From Acidobacteriota bacterium (GTDB taxonomy: Bacteria; Acidobacteriota; Vicinamibacteria; Vicinamibacterales; UBA2999): 64,000 bases of DNA. A model generated the notes under the pieces. That model ran no database searches. It was not told the DNA's origin and saw only the letters and a program-made list of their open reading frames with translations. A program made the translations under genes and the position numbers. The DNA is taken from the NCBI GenBank assembly GCA_030697165.1, contig JAUYQQ010000001.1, positions 186,001 to 250,000 of the forward strand. Direction: 5' to 3'. Every line of letters starts with the position of its first letter. Position 1 is the stretch's first letter. Below are positions 16,799 through 25,884 of the stretch, in pieces.

Positions 16799-17878
16799 TT
16801 ACTTTTCCCTTGGACTCTCCAGACCCTCGTTCGGCGGACGATACGTGCCGGTGCGTAGCTGCGTCACCATGTTGCTCAGGCTGAGCGCGGCCTGTTCGAC
16901 CTGCACGAACAGCGCCTGGTCCTTGTCCAGCTCGTCGTGGCTCGTCGCATAGGGCTGATACCAGCCGATCCACGTGTCGAGCGCGGCCAGCGGTCCGGCC
17001 TGCACCATGCCGAGATCGGTCATCCAGTCCACGAGCATGCGCCGCAAACTCTCGGGACCCGCCGCGTCGCCGTGCGTGATCACCGCAAAGGCACGGCCGG
17101 CAAGGTGCTTGGGGTAATCCCATCCCTTCAGTTCCACTTCCTTGGCCAGTTGCGGGTCCTTGCCGTGCGTGGTGGTCGGATCGGGATTGCCGCCATCAGC
17201 ACACACCAGGCGATCGATCATCAGTTTCAAGCTGGCCGGCACGTGATACCAGTTCACCGGCGTCACCAGGAACACGCCGTGCGCGGCGGCCCACCTCGGA
17301 TAGAGCTCGTTCATCCAATCGCCGGCCTGCCCGAGCGCGTGATTCGGATAACACGAGCACGGCCAGTGACACAGCGGCTGCGCGGTCGAGACACAGGCCT
17401 TGCAGGGATAGATCACCTTGAGCGGTTCGTCGGCGAGCGCCGACACGTCGAGCAGATCGACCTCGTGATTCGGCAACGCCTCGATTGTCTTGCGCGCATG
17501 CTCGATCAGCCGGCGCGTCTTGGAGACCTCACCCGGGCAGGTGTGCTCGCTTCTGGTCGATCCGCTCACCAGCAGGATCCGCGACGGCGCCGATGGGTCG
17601 CGCTGACGGCGCTGCGCCAGTTCCACGGCCGCCTTGGTCTCGAGCCATTCGACCGCAAGCGGCTGCGCTGGATCGGCGAATCCATCACCGGCCGGCCGCG
17701 TCCGCGGCGACTTGCGATACACGTGGTAACCGTCCCACGCCTTTTCGAACACCAGCTCGAGCGCATCAGACACGTCATCAAAGGCCGGGTCGGCAAAGCG
17801 CGCGAAGAAACGAGCGCGGAACTGCTCCTTCGTCAACGGTACGTACTCGGTCAAATGGCGAACAGTGGGTGGCGGCAT
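16799..17878 (-). CDS. Flavodoxin-fold NAD(P)H-dependent FMN reductase-like protein
   Basis: 359 residues from ATG 17878 (the frame extends to 17965 but overlaps egtB). The core from residue ~125 is flavodoxin-like: ILLVSGSTRSEHTCPGEVSKT (FMN phosphate loop), a cysteine cluster YPCKACVSTAQPLCHWPCSC, and VFLVTPVNWYHVPASLKLMID. The first ~120 residues are an additional helical region of unknown role. Family members reduce FMN, quinones or other acceptors. It is divergent from egtB, whose start lies only about 50 bases away, so co-regulation is possible. Confidence 0.8.
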   Translation of the reverse strand: MPPPTVRHLTEYVPLTKEQFRARFFARFADPAFDDVSDALELVFEKAWDGYHVYRKSPRTRPAGDGFADPAQPLAVEWLETKAAVELAQRRQRDPSAPSRILLVSGSTRSEHTCPGEVSKTRRLIEHARKTIEALPNHEVDLLDVSALADEPLKVIYPCKACVSTAQPLCHWPCSCYPNHALGQAGDWMNELYPRWAAAHGVFLVTPVNWYHVPASLKLMIDRLVCADGGNPDPTTTHGKDPQLAKEVELKGWDYPKHLAGRAFAVITHGDAAGPESLRRMLVDWMTDLGMVQAGPLAALDTWIGWYQPYATSHDELDKDQALFVQVEQAALSLSNMVTQLRTGTYRPPNEGLESPREK

Positions 17879-17931
17879 GGGCCACAATGATGACAGACGC
17901 GCACGCCGAAACAGTCGGGCTGGAGGAGACG

Positions 17932-19278
17932 GTGAACAACACCGCAACGACGACGAGAGCCACACTCGATCGAGACAGCCTGCTCGACTGGTATCGGCGG
18001 AACCGCCGGCGCTCGACGGCGATCTTCGATCTGCTGGCCGACGACTGTTACTACAGCCGGCCCATCGACCTGCGACATCCGATCGTGTTCTACGACGGCC
18101 ACTTGCCCGCGTTCAGCTTCAACACCCTCGTCAAGCGCGGCCTGGGCCGGCCCAGCATCGACCCGGCGCTCGAGATGTTGTTCGCGCGCGGCATCGATCC
18201 TCACGAGTCGCACAAGACCCCGGACCAGAGAGCACTGTGGCCGAGTCGTGAGACGGTGCGCCAGTTCGCGGGCGAAGCCGACCGCCAGGTGATCGACGCA
18301 CTCGCCCACGGCGAGATCGTCCAGCCCGGCCACCCGCTGCTGGACGCCGCCGAGGCCGCCCTCTGCATCCTGGAGCACGAGGCCATGCACCAGGAGACGC
18401 TGCTCTACATGTGGCATCGGCTCCCGCTCGAACAGAAGCGCCGGCCCGATGGCTACCAGCCACTCATCGATGGTCCAGCGGTCGATCACGCGTGGGTCGA
18501 TGTGCCGGCAGGCACTGCCACGCTGGGCGTCGATCGCGGCATGGTGCCGTTCTCGTGGGACAACGAACGGCCAGCGTGCCACGCGCACGTCCCCGCCTTC
18601 CGCGTGCAGCAACACAACGTGACCAACGCCGACTTCTTTGGGTTCCTCGACGCCGGCGGCTATCGCGACCAGCGGTGGTGGCGCGCCGACGATTGGGAAT
18701 GGGTGACGAAGGAGGGCATCAGCCATCCGCCGTTCTGGGAGCGAGACGACTGCGATGCCTGGTGTTGGCGCGGCATGTTCGATCGCATCCCGCTGCCCAT
18801 GGCGTGGCCGGTCTACGTCAGCCAGGCAGAAGCGGTCGCCTACGCCGCGTGGCGCGGCGACCGCCTGATGACCGAAGCCGAGTTTCAACGTGCCGCCTAC
18901 GGCGAGCCCGGCGGCAGCGAACGCACCTACCCGTGGGGCGGGGCGCCGCCGCAGCCAGTCCATGGCGCCTTCGACTTCGACGGCTGGGATCCGCAGCCGG
19001 CCGGCAGCCACCCGCAGGGCGCCAGCGCGTGGGGCGTCCACGACCTGGTCGGCAACGGCTGGGAGTGGACCAGCACCCCGTTCGCGCCGTTCCCGGGTTT
19101 CGCGGCGCTGCCATCCTATCCGGAGTACTCGGCGGATTTCTTTGACGGCCAGCACTTCGTGATGAAGGGTGCGTCACCGGTGACCGCCCGCGAGCTGATC
19201 AGGCCGTCGTTTCGCAACTGGTTCCGCGCGCGCTACCCATTTGTCTACGCCTCGTTCCGCTGCGCGAGGAACGCATGA
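17932..19278 (+). CDS. egtB: Ergothioneine synthase EgtB (DinB plus formylglycine-type domains)
   Basis: 448 residues from GTG 17932, which has GGAGGAG five bases upstream; ATG 17887 is an alternative that would leave only 8 bases to the divergent gene. The N-terminal DinB-like domain carries the iron ligands in HEAMHQE, and the C-terminal FGE-sulfatase domain contains RLMTEAEFQRAAY, DLVGNGWEWTS and SFRNWFRARYPFVYASFRC. EgtB is a mononuclear iron sulfoxide synthase joining a cysteine-type thiol to hercynine. The gene is coupled to egtD by a 4-base overlap; egtE was not seen. Confidence 0.95.
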   Translation: MNNTATTTRATLDRDSLLDWYRRNRRRSTAIFDLLADDCYYSRPIDLRHPIVFYDGHLPAFSFNTLVKRGLGRPSIDPALEMLFARGIDPHESHKTPDQRALWPSRETVRQFAGEADRQVIDALAHGEIVQPGHPLLDAAEAALCILEHEAMHQETLLYMWHRLPLEQKRRPDGYQPLIDGPAVDHAWVDVPAGTATLGVDRGMVPFSWDNERPACHAHVPAFRVQQHNVTNADFFGFLDAGGYRDQRWWRADDWEWVTKEGISHPPFWERDDCDAWCWRGMFDRIPLPMAWPVYVSQAEAVAYAAWRGDRLMTEAEFQRAAYGEPGGSERTYPWGGAPPQPVHGAFDFDGWDPQPAGSHPQGASAWGVHDLVGNGWEWTSTPFAPFPGFAALPSYPEYSADFFDGQHFVMKGASPVTARELIRPSFRNWFRARYPFVYASFRCARNA

Positions 19279-20258
19279 ACGCGCCAGCCAACGCGGCTCA
19301 GCCCGCGCCGGAGCGCTCGCCGGCCGACGCCTTCGCGGCAGCAGTGCGTGACTTCCTGACCCGCCAGCCGCGCCAGTTGCCGTCGCGGTTCCTGTACGAC
19401 CCGCTTGGCTCAGCGCTGTTCGACGCCATCTGCCGGCTGCCGTGGTACGGCCTCACGGCCGCGGAGTTGCGGCTGCTGCGCGAACACGGCGCCGCCATCA
19501 TCGCCCGCGTCGGCCCGCTCGCTCGCATCGTCGAACTGGGCTCGGGCAATGGCGAGAAAGCCGCGGCGCTGATCGGCGGCCGGCTGTCAGCCACGCCGCT
19601 GGACCTGCACCTGATCGACATTTCACCGGCGGCATTGACGACCGCGACACAAGCGGTGACTGGGGTCGATCGGCTGCGCGTCTTCACGCACGAGGGCAAT
19701 TACGACGTGGACCTCGCGCGGCTCGCCACGCAGTTCCAGGGCCCGGGACGCACCCTGATGCTGTTTCTGGGATCGAACATCGGCAACTACGATCCGCCGG
19801 CGGCCGGCGCGCTGCTCCGCTCAATCCGCCAGTCGCTGCGATCCGGCGACGGCTTCCTGCTGGGCGCCGACCTGGTGAGGAGCGAACGCGAACTGCAACT
19901 CGCCTACGACGACCCGCTGGGCGTCACCGCGGCCTTCAATCGCAACCTGCTGGTGCACATCAACCGCGAGCTCGACGGCGACTTCGACCTGGCGGGCTTC
20001 CGCCATCGCGCGGTGTGGAACACGGAACAGTCGCGGGTGGAAATGCACCTGGTCAGCCTGCGGCCGCAACGCGTACGCGTGGCGCGGGCCGGGGTGGAGA
20101 TCGCGTTCGTCGAAGGCGAGCACATCTGGACCGAAAGCTCGTACAAGTACCGGGCCGACGAAGTGGCGGCGCGGTTGGCGTCGGCCGGATTCGAGGTTCG
20201 CGAGCAGTGGATCGAACCCGCCGCGCAGTTTTCGCTCACGCTCGCAACCGTGCGGTGA
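19275..20258 (+). CDS. egtD: L-histidine N-alpha-methyltransferase EgtD
   Basis: 327 residues. LPSRFLYDPLGSALFDAI near the N-terminus, IVELGSGNGEKA (S-adenosylmethionine loop), LFLGSNIGNYDP and FVEGEHIWTESSYKY are characteristic. It trimethylates histidine to hercynine, the EgtB substrate. It begins inside the egtB stop (ATGA). Hercynine and ergothioneine protect against oxidative stress. Confidence 0.96.
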   Translation: MNAPANAAQPAPERSPADAFAAAVRDFLTRQPRQLPSRFLYDPLGSALFDAICRLPWYGLTAAELRLLREHGAAIIARVGPLARIVELGSGNGEKAAALIGGRLSATPLDLHLIDISPAALTTATQAVTGVDRLRVFTHEGNYDVDLARLATQFQGPGRTLMLFLGSNIGNYDPPAAGALLRSIRQSLRSGDGFLLGADLVRSERELQLAYDDPLGVTAAFNRNLLVHINRELDGDFDLAGFRHRAVWNTEQSRVEMHLVSLRPQRVRVARAGVEIAFVEGEHIWTESSYKYRADEVAARLASAGFEVREQWIEPAAQFSLTLATVR

Positions 20259-20293
20259 CGCGCTGGCGTCAGGCGCCGCGCTCGGGATCGACG

Positions 20294-20322
20294 GAGAGGG
20301 CCTCGATCGACGAAGCCCTCTC
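20294..20322. terminator. Stem-loop between convergent egtD and the DUF1554-like gene
   Basis: GAGAGGGC (20294-20301) pairs with GCCCTCTC (20315-20322) over a 13-base loop, 36 bases after egtD and 13 bases from the stop of the convergent gene. No strong T-run, so termination is only probable. Confidence 0.45.
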
Positions 20323-20334
20323 CCGTCTAAACGC

Positions 20335-21033
20335 CTACTGCGCGAAGCAGTAAAAGAGGCCGTTACCGCCGGTCTTGACCAGCGCCGGCTGGCTGCAGCC
20401 GGCCGAGGCGTGCACCGCGTTCCACGACGCGTTGGCGCCGCCGAGGCGATCGTGGTGGCCGACGATGGTGCGGTCGGAGTCGAGGTTGCTCGTCCAGTTG
20501 TTGCAGGTGAGTGTGTTAGCCGCGCCAATCGGAATGCGGCCGTGCGAGTCGGATCCGGTCAGGATGTCGTGCTGGTTCGGCTGGTCGCCGACGCCCTTGA
20601 CCTCGGCACCCTTCTCGTCCAACGCTGTCGGCTTGCGGATGTTATTGCGATCGCGCTCGAAATCGCCATGCAAGTCGGCGACGTTGGCGGCAATCAGCAC
20701 GCCCTTGGCGTTGTACCAGGGACCGCTGCCGATGCGGTCGCGCGCGTTGACCGCCAACTGGCCGCCTCCGGCCGCCGTGCTCAGATATGCCCGCCACGTC
20801 CGGCTGCCGGCGCCCGCGGCCGCCGCCAGATCCTGGCAATGCTTGTCGGCGCCCGCCAGGCCGCCCAGGTTGCCGCCCTGGCCCGAGCCGACGCTGGTAA
20901 TAAAGAATCCCATCGGCTGAGGTGGCGGCGCCTGCGCCTGCGCCTGTCCACTCACCGTCGTCGGCGACCAAAGTCCCGACACCAGCAAGGTCATCGCGAC
21001 CGTCGTGACACCTGCAACACTCCACTTTTTCAT
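20335..21033 (-). CDS. Secreted DUF1554/endostatin-like domain protein
   Basis: 232 residues from ATG 21033 with GGAGGAG six bases upstream. A signal peptide (MKKWSVAG, hydrophobic stretch, cleavage near VSGQAQA) precedes a domain with GFFITSVGSGQGGNLGGLAGADKHC pattern elements: GGLAGADKHCQ, TWRAYLST, ARDRIGSGPW and a final CF. That layout resembles the DUF1554 / endostatin-like lectin fold of secreted proteins. The role is unknown; it probably acts in the periplasm or outside the cell. Confidence 0.7.
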   Translation of the reverse strand: MKKWSVAGVTTVAMTLLVSGLWSPTTVSGQAQAQAPPPQPMGFFITSVGSGQGGNLGGLAGADKHCQDLAAAAGAGSRTWRAYLSTAAGGGQLAVNARDRIGSGPWYNAKGVLIAANVADLHGDFERDRNNIRKPTALDEKGAEVKGVGDQPNQHDILTGSDSHGRIPIGAANTLTCNNWTSNLDSDRTIVGHHDRLGGANASWNAVHASAGCSQPALVKTGGNGLFYCFAQ

Positions 21034-21133
21034 GCTGTTCTCCTCCGCGCGAGGCGACGGCACTGGCCGCCGACCGCTGTGCGCGCGACTATAGTCGAGG
21101 CGCGCGACAGCGACAAGCACAACAGACTTGCGT

Positions 21134-21640
21134 CTACTGCATCCACATCTTCATCGCCAGCAGGGCCAGGCCGGTCGCCAGCCCGAGCATGGAGTGGTGC
21201 TCGCGGTTGCCGATCGCGCGTGCCCAACTGAACGGCCGATCCATGGGCGCTGCGCGCTTCTCCGAATACGCGTCGTAGGCATCGCCGAACTTCTCGCGCA
21301 GGTGGGCCTCCTCACTGCGCATCGCCGCGGTCAGCGTCAGCGCCATGTAGGCCACGACGAGGCCCGAGACGATGAGACTGTGCGATGCGACGGCAATGCC
21401 AATGCCGATGATGGACGAGCCGAGATACAGCGGGTGACGCGTGTAGCGGTACGGTCCCGAGCGCGTCACTTCCTTGCTCTTCTCGAGATGACCCGCCGCC
21501 CACAGGCGAAGGCACTCTCCCGTGACGGCAATGGCCGCGCCCAGCAGCAACGAAGTCGGCGTCGGCGATGCCAGCCACAGCACCAGCGCGGCGAACACGA
21601 ACCCGAGGAACACGCGCCAGCGCGCCAATAGCCGCGTCAT
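21134..21640 (-). CDS. Isoprenylcysteine carboxyl methyltransferase-family membrane protein
   Basis: 168 residues with about four membrane segments. RSGPYRYTRHPLYLGS and EEAHLREKFGDAYDAY are the hallmark RHPxYxG and EExxL..FGxxYxxY blocks of this methyltransferase family. Bacterial homologues methylate lipids or are of unknown function; protein prenylation is not expected here. It overlaps waaC by 4 bases, so the product may act on LPS or an isoprenoid carrier. Confidence 0.82.
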   Translation of the reverse strand: MTRLLARWRVFLGFVFAALVLWLASPTPTSLLLGAAIAVTGECLRLWAAGHLEKSKEVTRSGPYRYTRHPLYLGSSIIGIGIAVASHSLIVSGLVVAYMALTLTAAMRSEEAHLREKFGDAYDAYSEKRAAPMDRPFSWARAIGNREHHSMLGLATGLALLAMKMWMQ

Positions 21641-22680
21641 GATCCCCCTCCGCCAAGGCTACGGGGGACAAGCTTCGCACTGAGCAGCCGCCGCTCAGCG
21701 GCCGCCAGCACGTCGGCGACCTCGATCTCGTTGATGCACGGCGCGCCGCGCAGGCATTGACGTTTGTGATGGCACACGCAGCCGCCGGCGCGAGAGATCA
21801 CTTGATCGTCCGGATCCCAGGGCCCATTGCGCTCCGGCCAGGTCGGTCCATACAACCCGACCAGCGGCGTGCCCATGGCCGCGGCAATGTGCAACGGTCC
21901 GGTGTCGCCAGAGACGACGAGTGCGGCATCGCGCATGATCACCGCCAGGTCGGCAATCTCGGTCGGGGGCGCGGCCGCGGCGGCGCCGTCTGACGCGGCG
22001 ATCACCCGTTCAGCCAGTTCGCGTTCGCTCGGTCCCCAGGTCACCAGGGATGGCAGGCCGGTGCGCGCTCGCAACTGCGCGGCCAGCACGCCAAACCGCT
22101 CGGCCGGCCATCGCTTGTTCGGCCAGGCGGCGCCAGGGTTGAGCACCGCGTACTTGCGCGGGCCACCCGCCGCCGTCACCGCGGCGGTCGTGGCCGGCGC
22201 CGCCGCGGGGTGCAGCGGCAACTCGACGGCCGAGGGCGGCACGCCAAGCGCTTTCATAATCGACAGGTTCTTCTGGATGACATGCGGCGCATCGAGCGGC
22301 ACCACGGTCTCGCTGTAAAACGACGCGGCGAACGGTTCGCGCAGGTGGGCGCGATCGAAACCAATCACGCGCGCGGCGCCGGACAGCCGCGCCCACACCG
22401 CCGACTTCAGCAGCCCTTGCAAGTCGAGCGCGGCCTCGTATTTCTGCGCTCGCAAGTGGCGCACGGCATCGAGATAGTCCATGACGCCGCCATTCTTCCT
22501 GCGAACGATCACGCGCTGGTGCAACCCCTCGGCAAGCGTCAGGATCGGCGCATATGCCTCGTCCACAATCCAATCCACCTTCGCCGCTGGCCAGGCACGG
22601 CGCAGCGCCGCCAGCACCGGCAGGGCGTGCACGATGTCACCGAGGGCGCTCATCCGAACGATCAGAATCCGCGTCATCAT
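21637..22680 (-). CDS. waaC: LPS heptosyltransferase I-like (GT9)
   Basis: 347 residues. The N-terminus [35 protein letters not shown] and [26 protein letters not shown] are GT9 heptosyltransferase signatures; a cysteine-rich loop ([18 protein letters not shown]) lies near the end. It transfers L-glycero-D-manno-heptose from ADP-heptose to Kdo on the inner face of the inner membrane. The tail after residue ~330 ([11 protein letters not shown]) is not family-conserved. It overlaps rfaE2 and the methyltransferase gene by 4 bases. Confidence 0.92.
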   Translation of the reverse strand: MMTRILIVRMSALGDIVHALPVLAALRRAWPAAKVDWIVDEAYAPILTLAEGLHQRVIVRRKNGGVMDYLDAVRHLRAQKYEAALDLQGLLKSAVWARLSGAARVIGFDRAHLREPFAASFYSETVVPLDAPHVIQKNLSIMKALGVPPSAVELPLHPAAAPATTAAVTAAGGPRKYAVLNPGAAWPNKRWPAERFGVLAAQLRARTGLPSLVTWGPSERELAERVIAASDGAAAAAPPTEIADLAVIMRDAALVVSGDTGPLHIAAAMGTPLVGLYGPTWPERNGPWDPDDQVISRAGGCVCHHKRQCLRGAPCINEIEVADVLAAAERRLLSAKLVPRSLGGGGS

Positions 22681-23141
22681 TTCAGGCGAGTCAGCAAGTC
22701 CGTCGTCGAATGATCTTTCGGGTCGCCGACGATCGCGATGCGGCCGCCATAGGCGCGAACGGTGTCGCGTTCGGGAACGGTTTCGACGGTGTAGTCGGTG
22801 CCCTTGCAGTGGACGTCAGGTTTGAGCAGCTTCAACAACGTCGTCACGGTGGCCTCCGGGAAGATCACCACGTAGTCGACGGCGCGCAGGGCCGCGACCA
22901 GCTCCGCGCGGTCGGCCTCGGGCAGCACCGGCCGCGATGGCCCCTTCAGGCCCTGGATGGAGCGATCGTCGTTGACGGCGACGATCAGTCGATCCGCTTC
23001 GCGCCGCGCGGCTTCGAGATAGCGCACGTGGCCGACGTGCAGCAGGTCGAACCCGCCGTTGGCGAACGCAGTCGTGAGTCCCCGCGCGCGATCGTCGGCG
23101 ACGCGCGCCGCCAGTGCCTGTCGGCTGAGGATTTCGCCCAT
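22677..23141 (-). CDS. rfaE2: D-glycero-beta-D-manno-heptose 1-phosphate adenylyltransferase
   Basis: 154 residues, the stand-alone nucleotidyltransferase half of Hld[20 protein letters not shown] contains the HxGH motif, with VAVNDDRS and GTDYTVETV downstream. It makes ADP-heptose. No Shine-Dalgarno is apparent: the 16-base spacer after the kinase gene is part of a CTAAAG-core hairpin. Confidence 0.94.
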   Translation of the reverse strand: MGEILSRQALAARVADDRARGLTTAFANGGFDLLHVGHVRYLEAARREADRLIVAVNDDRSIQGLKGPSRPVLPEADRAELVAALRAVDYVVIFPEATVTTLLKLLKPDVHCKGTDYTVETVPERDTVRAYGGRIAIVGDPKDHSTTDLLTRLK

Positions 23142-23149
23142 ATGGTGGT

Positions 23150-23171
23150 GGGCGGGTCTAAAGACCCGCCC
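23150..23171. repeat. CTAAAG-core hairpin supplying the kinase stop codon
   Basis: Stem GGGCGGGTC / GACCCGCCC with loop TAAA (TTTA on the other strand). The TAG stop of the heptose kinase gene (23158-23160) is in the core of the palindrome. Confidence 0.9.
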
Positions 23172-24213
23172 CTACGGCCCGGCGCAGTTCGGCGGCCGAC
23201 ACGGTGGCGGTGCCGCGCTTCATCACCACGAGTCCGCCGGCAAAGTTGGCGAGCCGGGCAGCCTCTTCGAACGTCGCCCCCGAGGCCAGCGCCAGGGTCA
23301 TGGTCGCCATGACGGTATCGCCGGCGCCGGTCACGTCGGCAATCTGGTCGGAGCCGAAGATCGGAATGTGCACGGTCTTCTTGCCGGCTTCGAACAGCGC
23401 CATGCCGCGGCTGCCACGCGTGACGAGCACGGCCTGCATCCGGGTGCGCTTCAGCAGGGCGCGGCCGGCCCGTTCGAGGACCTGGGCCTGGTCATCAATC
23501 GTGATGCCAAGCACCTGCTCCACTTCCGACTCGTTGGGCGTGCAGGCGGTCAGGCCGCGATACTTGGTCAGCGCATAGCGCGAGTCGATGAGTATCGGAA
23601 TGCGGTGTCCGCCCTGGATGTGGCGTCCGGCTCGAATGTAGCGTCCGCCTTTAGGCGGACCATTCCCCGTCAGTCCCGCCAACTCGTGAACGAACTTCGG
23701 CGTCACCAGTCCGGAGCCATAGTCGGAGACCAGCACCGCATCCGCGCCCTTCACGGCCTTGCGCGCGATACGCTCCGCGGCTTCACGATGCGCGTCGGCC
23801 ACCGGTTCGCCGGTAAAGCGATCGATGCGCACGACCTGCTGCTTCGCGGAATGAATGCCACCGGCCAGGATGCGGGTCTTCACGGGGGTGCGATAGCCAC
23901 CGGGCCTGGCCAACCCGGCCCGCTCGACGCCGCGTGGCAGCACCTTGAACAGGCGCCGGCCGGGCTCGTCGCGGCCGACGAGCGAGACCAGCGTGACGGT
24001 CGCGCCGAGGCTGGCGACGTTGTTGGCGGCGTTGCCGGCGCCACCCGGCACAATCTCCGTCGCGTCGTACTCGAGGATCAGGACCGGGGCCTCGCGCGAG
24101 ACGCGGGCGATGCGGCCGGAGACGTATTCATCGGCGATCAGGTCGCCAAAGACGACGAGCCGCTTGCCGCGGAACGAGGCGATGAGTTGGGTCAGGCGAT
24201 CGCGAGTAGGCAT
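23158..24213 (-). CDS. rfaE1: D-glycero-beta-D-manno-heptose-7-phosphate kinase, with an in-frame repeat insert
   Basis: 351 residues of the PfkB/ribokinase fold: [37 protein letters not shown] and [13 protein letters not shown] (anion hole with catalytic Asp). It phosphorylates heptose-7-phosphate for ADP-heptose synthesis. Residues about 184-203 ([20 protein letters not shown]) come from an 18-base modular DNA repeat, between HELAG and PILIDSRY where the family normally has a short loop. The stop is inside a hairpin. The catalytic residues are intact, so the enzyme is probably functional. Confidence 0.94.
   Translation of the reverse strand: MPTRDRLTQLIASFRGKRLVVFGDLIADEYVSGRIARVSREAPVLILEYDATEIVPGGAGNAANNVASLGATVTLVSLVGRDEPGRRLFKVLPRGVERAGLARPGGYRTPVKTRILAGGIHSAKQQVVRIDRFTGEPVADAHREAAERIARKAVKGADAVLVSDYGSGLVTPKFVHELAGLTGNGPPKGGRYIRAGRHIQGGHRIPILIDSRYALTKYRGLTACTPNESEVEQVLGITIDDQAQVLERAGRALLKRTRMQAVLVTRGSRGMALFEAGKKTVHIPIFGSDQIADVTGAGDTVMATMTLALASGATFEEAARLANFAGGLVVMKRGTATVSAAELRRAVGAGL
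23605..23660. repeat. 18-base modular repeat with terminal hairpin, inside rfaE1
   Basis: Units GTGTCCGCCCTGGATGTG (23605-23622) and GCGTCCGGCTCGAATGTA (23623-23640), then hairpin GTCCGCC-TTTA-GGCGGAC (23643-23660). Same module order as at 14169-14224. Confidence 0.93.
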
Positions 24214-24267
24214 CAGCAGGTTTCTATTGCCAGAAGGGCCGAAACGTCAGTTTTCTTGTTGCCAGAA

Positions 24268-24289
24268 GGCCGGCACTTTAGTGCCGGCC
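24268..24289. repeat. CTTTAG-core hairpin supplying the gmhB stop codon
   Basis: Stem GGCCGGCAC / GTGCCGGCC with loop TTTA. The gmhB stop TAA (24278-24280) is the loop read on the minus strand. It fills part of the spacer to the kinase gene, together with TTGCCAGAAGG-type direct repeats (24228-24267). Confidence 0.9.
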
Positions 24290-24856
24290 CCGGCCAGGGC
24301 TTGCCAGAATCACCGACACGGCGTGCATGAGATTGTCGCACACGGCATCGACCTCCTGGTCGGCCGGCCGCTTCTCTTCCTGTTCGGCGCCCCAGCCGGT
24401 GCGCACGAGAATCGACCGCGCGCCGACATTGCGCCCCAGGTTCACGTCGAGCCACTTGTCGCCGATCACCCACGAGCCCGCGGGATCGATGCCGCGATCG
24501 CGAACCGCGTCCTCGATCATGCCGGGCGACGGCTTACGGCAGCGGCACTCGACCGCCAGGCTCTCCACCGACCCGCGCGGATGATGCGGGCAGTAGTAGA
24601 GGGCATCGAGGTCCGCGCCGCCCGCCTGCAGCCGGCGCCGCATCTCGTCGTGGCACTGCTCGACAAAGCCCGGCGCGATCAAACCCTGGGCGAGGCCGGA
24701 CTGGTTGGTCACGATGATCAGTTCGTAGCCGGCGCGCTTGAGCAGGCGCAGCGCATCAACCGCATACGGGAACAGTTCGAGGTCCTTCAGCTGGTGCAGG
24801 TAGCCGACATCCACATTCAGGGTGCCGTCGCGGTCGAGGAAAATGGCTTTTTTCAT
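24278..24856 (-). CDS. gmhB: D-glycero-D-manno-heptose-1,7-bisphosphate phosphatase
   Basis: 192 residues of the HAD superfamily. FLDRDGTLN holds the nucleophile and acid/base aspartates, IIVTNQSGLAQG is motif II, and a zinc loop CPHHPRG...CRCRKP precedes GDKWLDVNLGRN. It removes the C7 phosphate to give heptose-1-phosphate for RfaE2. The last residues (PGRGRH) and the stop come from a hairpin. It overlaps waaF by 4 bases. Confidence 0.95.
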   Translation of the reverse strand: MKKAIFLDRDGTLNVDVGYLHQLKDLELFPYAVDALRLLKRAGYELIIVTNQSGLAQGLIAPGFVEQCHDEMRRRLQAGGADLDALYYCPHHPRGSVESLAVECRCRKPSPGMIEDAVRDRGIDPAGSWVIGDKWLDVNLGRNVGARSILVRTGWGAEQEEKRPADQEVDAVCDNLMHAVSVILASPGRGRH

Positions 24857-25884
24857 GGCAGTGATTCGAACGCTCGTTCCGCGGTGATGCCGCGCATGCA
24901 GCGATGGTCAATGGGGCATTCGCGCAGCATGCAGGGCCGGCAGAATACCGCGTGGGTCAGGATGGTGGGCACCGGGGCCTCGGCGCCGGCCGTCAGCGGC
25001 GACGTGCGCGTCTCGTTGGTCGCACCAAACAGCGCCACCACGTGGGTGCCGACCGCGCCAGCCAGGTGCATGGCGCCAGAGTCGTTCGCCACCACCGCTC
25101 GGGCGACGGCGAGAATCCCCGCCAGCGTAGCCAGGTCGCTCTTGCCAGAGAAATCGATCAAGCGATTCAGCCGGGAGTCGGGAGTCGGGAGTCGGGAGTC
25201 GATCTCTTTACAGACCGCGCGATCGGCCTCGGCACCAACCATGACCACGCTCCAGCCGCGCTTCACGATCAGCATGTGCGCAAGCTCGGCAAACCGCTCT
25301 GGCAGCCATTGCTTCGCGCGGCCATATGCGGCGCCGGGGGCGAACACCGCGAACGGCTCGTCCAGGTCGAGGCCAATTTCGCGCAGGACGGTCCGGGCCC
25401 AGTCGGTGTTGGGCCACACCCGCGCATGCAACGGTCCCGGCGGCACCCCGAGCGCCGTCGTCAACGCCTGGTAATAGGCGCCTTGATGGAGCGGCGCCGC
25501 CGGTTTCGGCACGGCACGGGTCAAGTAGCGGGCACGCCAGTCGGTGGCAAAGCCCCACCGCTCGGCAATGCCAGACCGCGACGCGATCAGGCCGGTCGCA
25601 AACGAGTTCGGTAGCAGCAACGCGGCATCGAACCGCCCGCTCGCCAGCACGGCGGCATCCTGCTGCCACGTCGTCAGCGCGCGCATGCCGCCACGGCCCG
25701 GCAGCGTGATCACTTCATCCACGCCCTGGACCATGCCGAACAGCGGCGCCACCGAGCCGCGCGCGGCCACGGCGAGATGAGCCGACGGGTAGTGACGGCG
25801 AACATCAGCGATCGCCGGTAGCGCCATCACGGCATCGCCAAGCCAATTCGGCGACACCACAACCAGGCGATCAGCGGCCATCAT
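24853..25884 (-). CDS. waaF: LPS heptosyltransferase II-like (GT9), with an in-frame heptamer insert
   Basis: 343 residues from ATG 25884 (a longer frame lies inside the upstream gene). VVVSPNWLGDAVMALPAIADV, FAPGAAYGRAKQWLPERFAEL and VVANDSGAMHLAGAVGTHVVALFGAT are WaaF landmarks. It adds the second heptose of the inner core. Residues about 228-237 (DSRLPTPDSRL) are encoded by four GGGAGTC heptamers, in a loop before LIDFSGKSDLATLAGIL. Catalytic blocks are intact. It overlaps the acyltransferase gene by 14 bases. Confidence 0.92.
   Translation of the reverse strand: MMAADRLVVVSPNWLGDAVMALPAIADVRRHYPSAHLAVAARGSVAPLFGMVQGVDEVITLPGRGGMRALTTWQQDAAVLASGRFDAALLLPNSFATGLIASRSGIAERWGFATDWRARYLTRAVPKPAAPLHQGAYYQALTTALGVPPGPLHARVWPNTDWARTVLREIGLDLDEPFAVFAPGAAYGRAKQWLPERFAELAHMLIVKRGWSVVMVGAEADRAVCKEIDSRLPTPDSRLNRLIDFSGKSDLATLAGILAVARAVVANDSGAMHLAGAVGTHVVALFGATNETRTSPLTAGAEAPVPTILTHAVFCRPCMLRECPIDHRCMRGITAERAFESLP
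25173..25200. repeat. Heptamer tandem repeat (GGGAGTC)4 inside waaF
   Basis: Four perfect GGGAGTC units in frame in waaF. The same heptamer, in the opposite orientation, is at 37351-37371. Confidence 0.95.

Noticed and set aside
16799-17123. Separate small genes opposite or within the flavodoxin-like gene
   Set aside because: Frames lack ribosome-binding sites and domains and are explained by the real gene.
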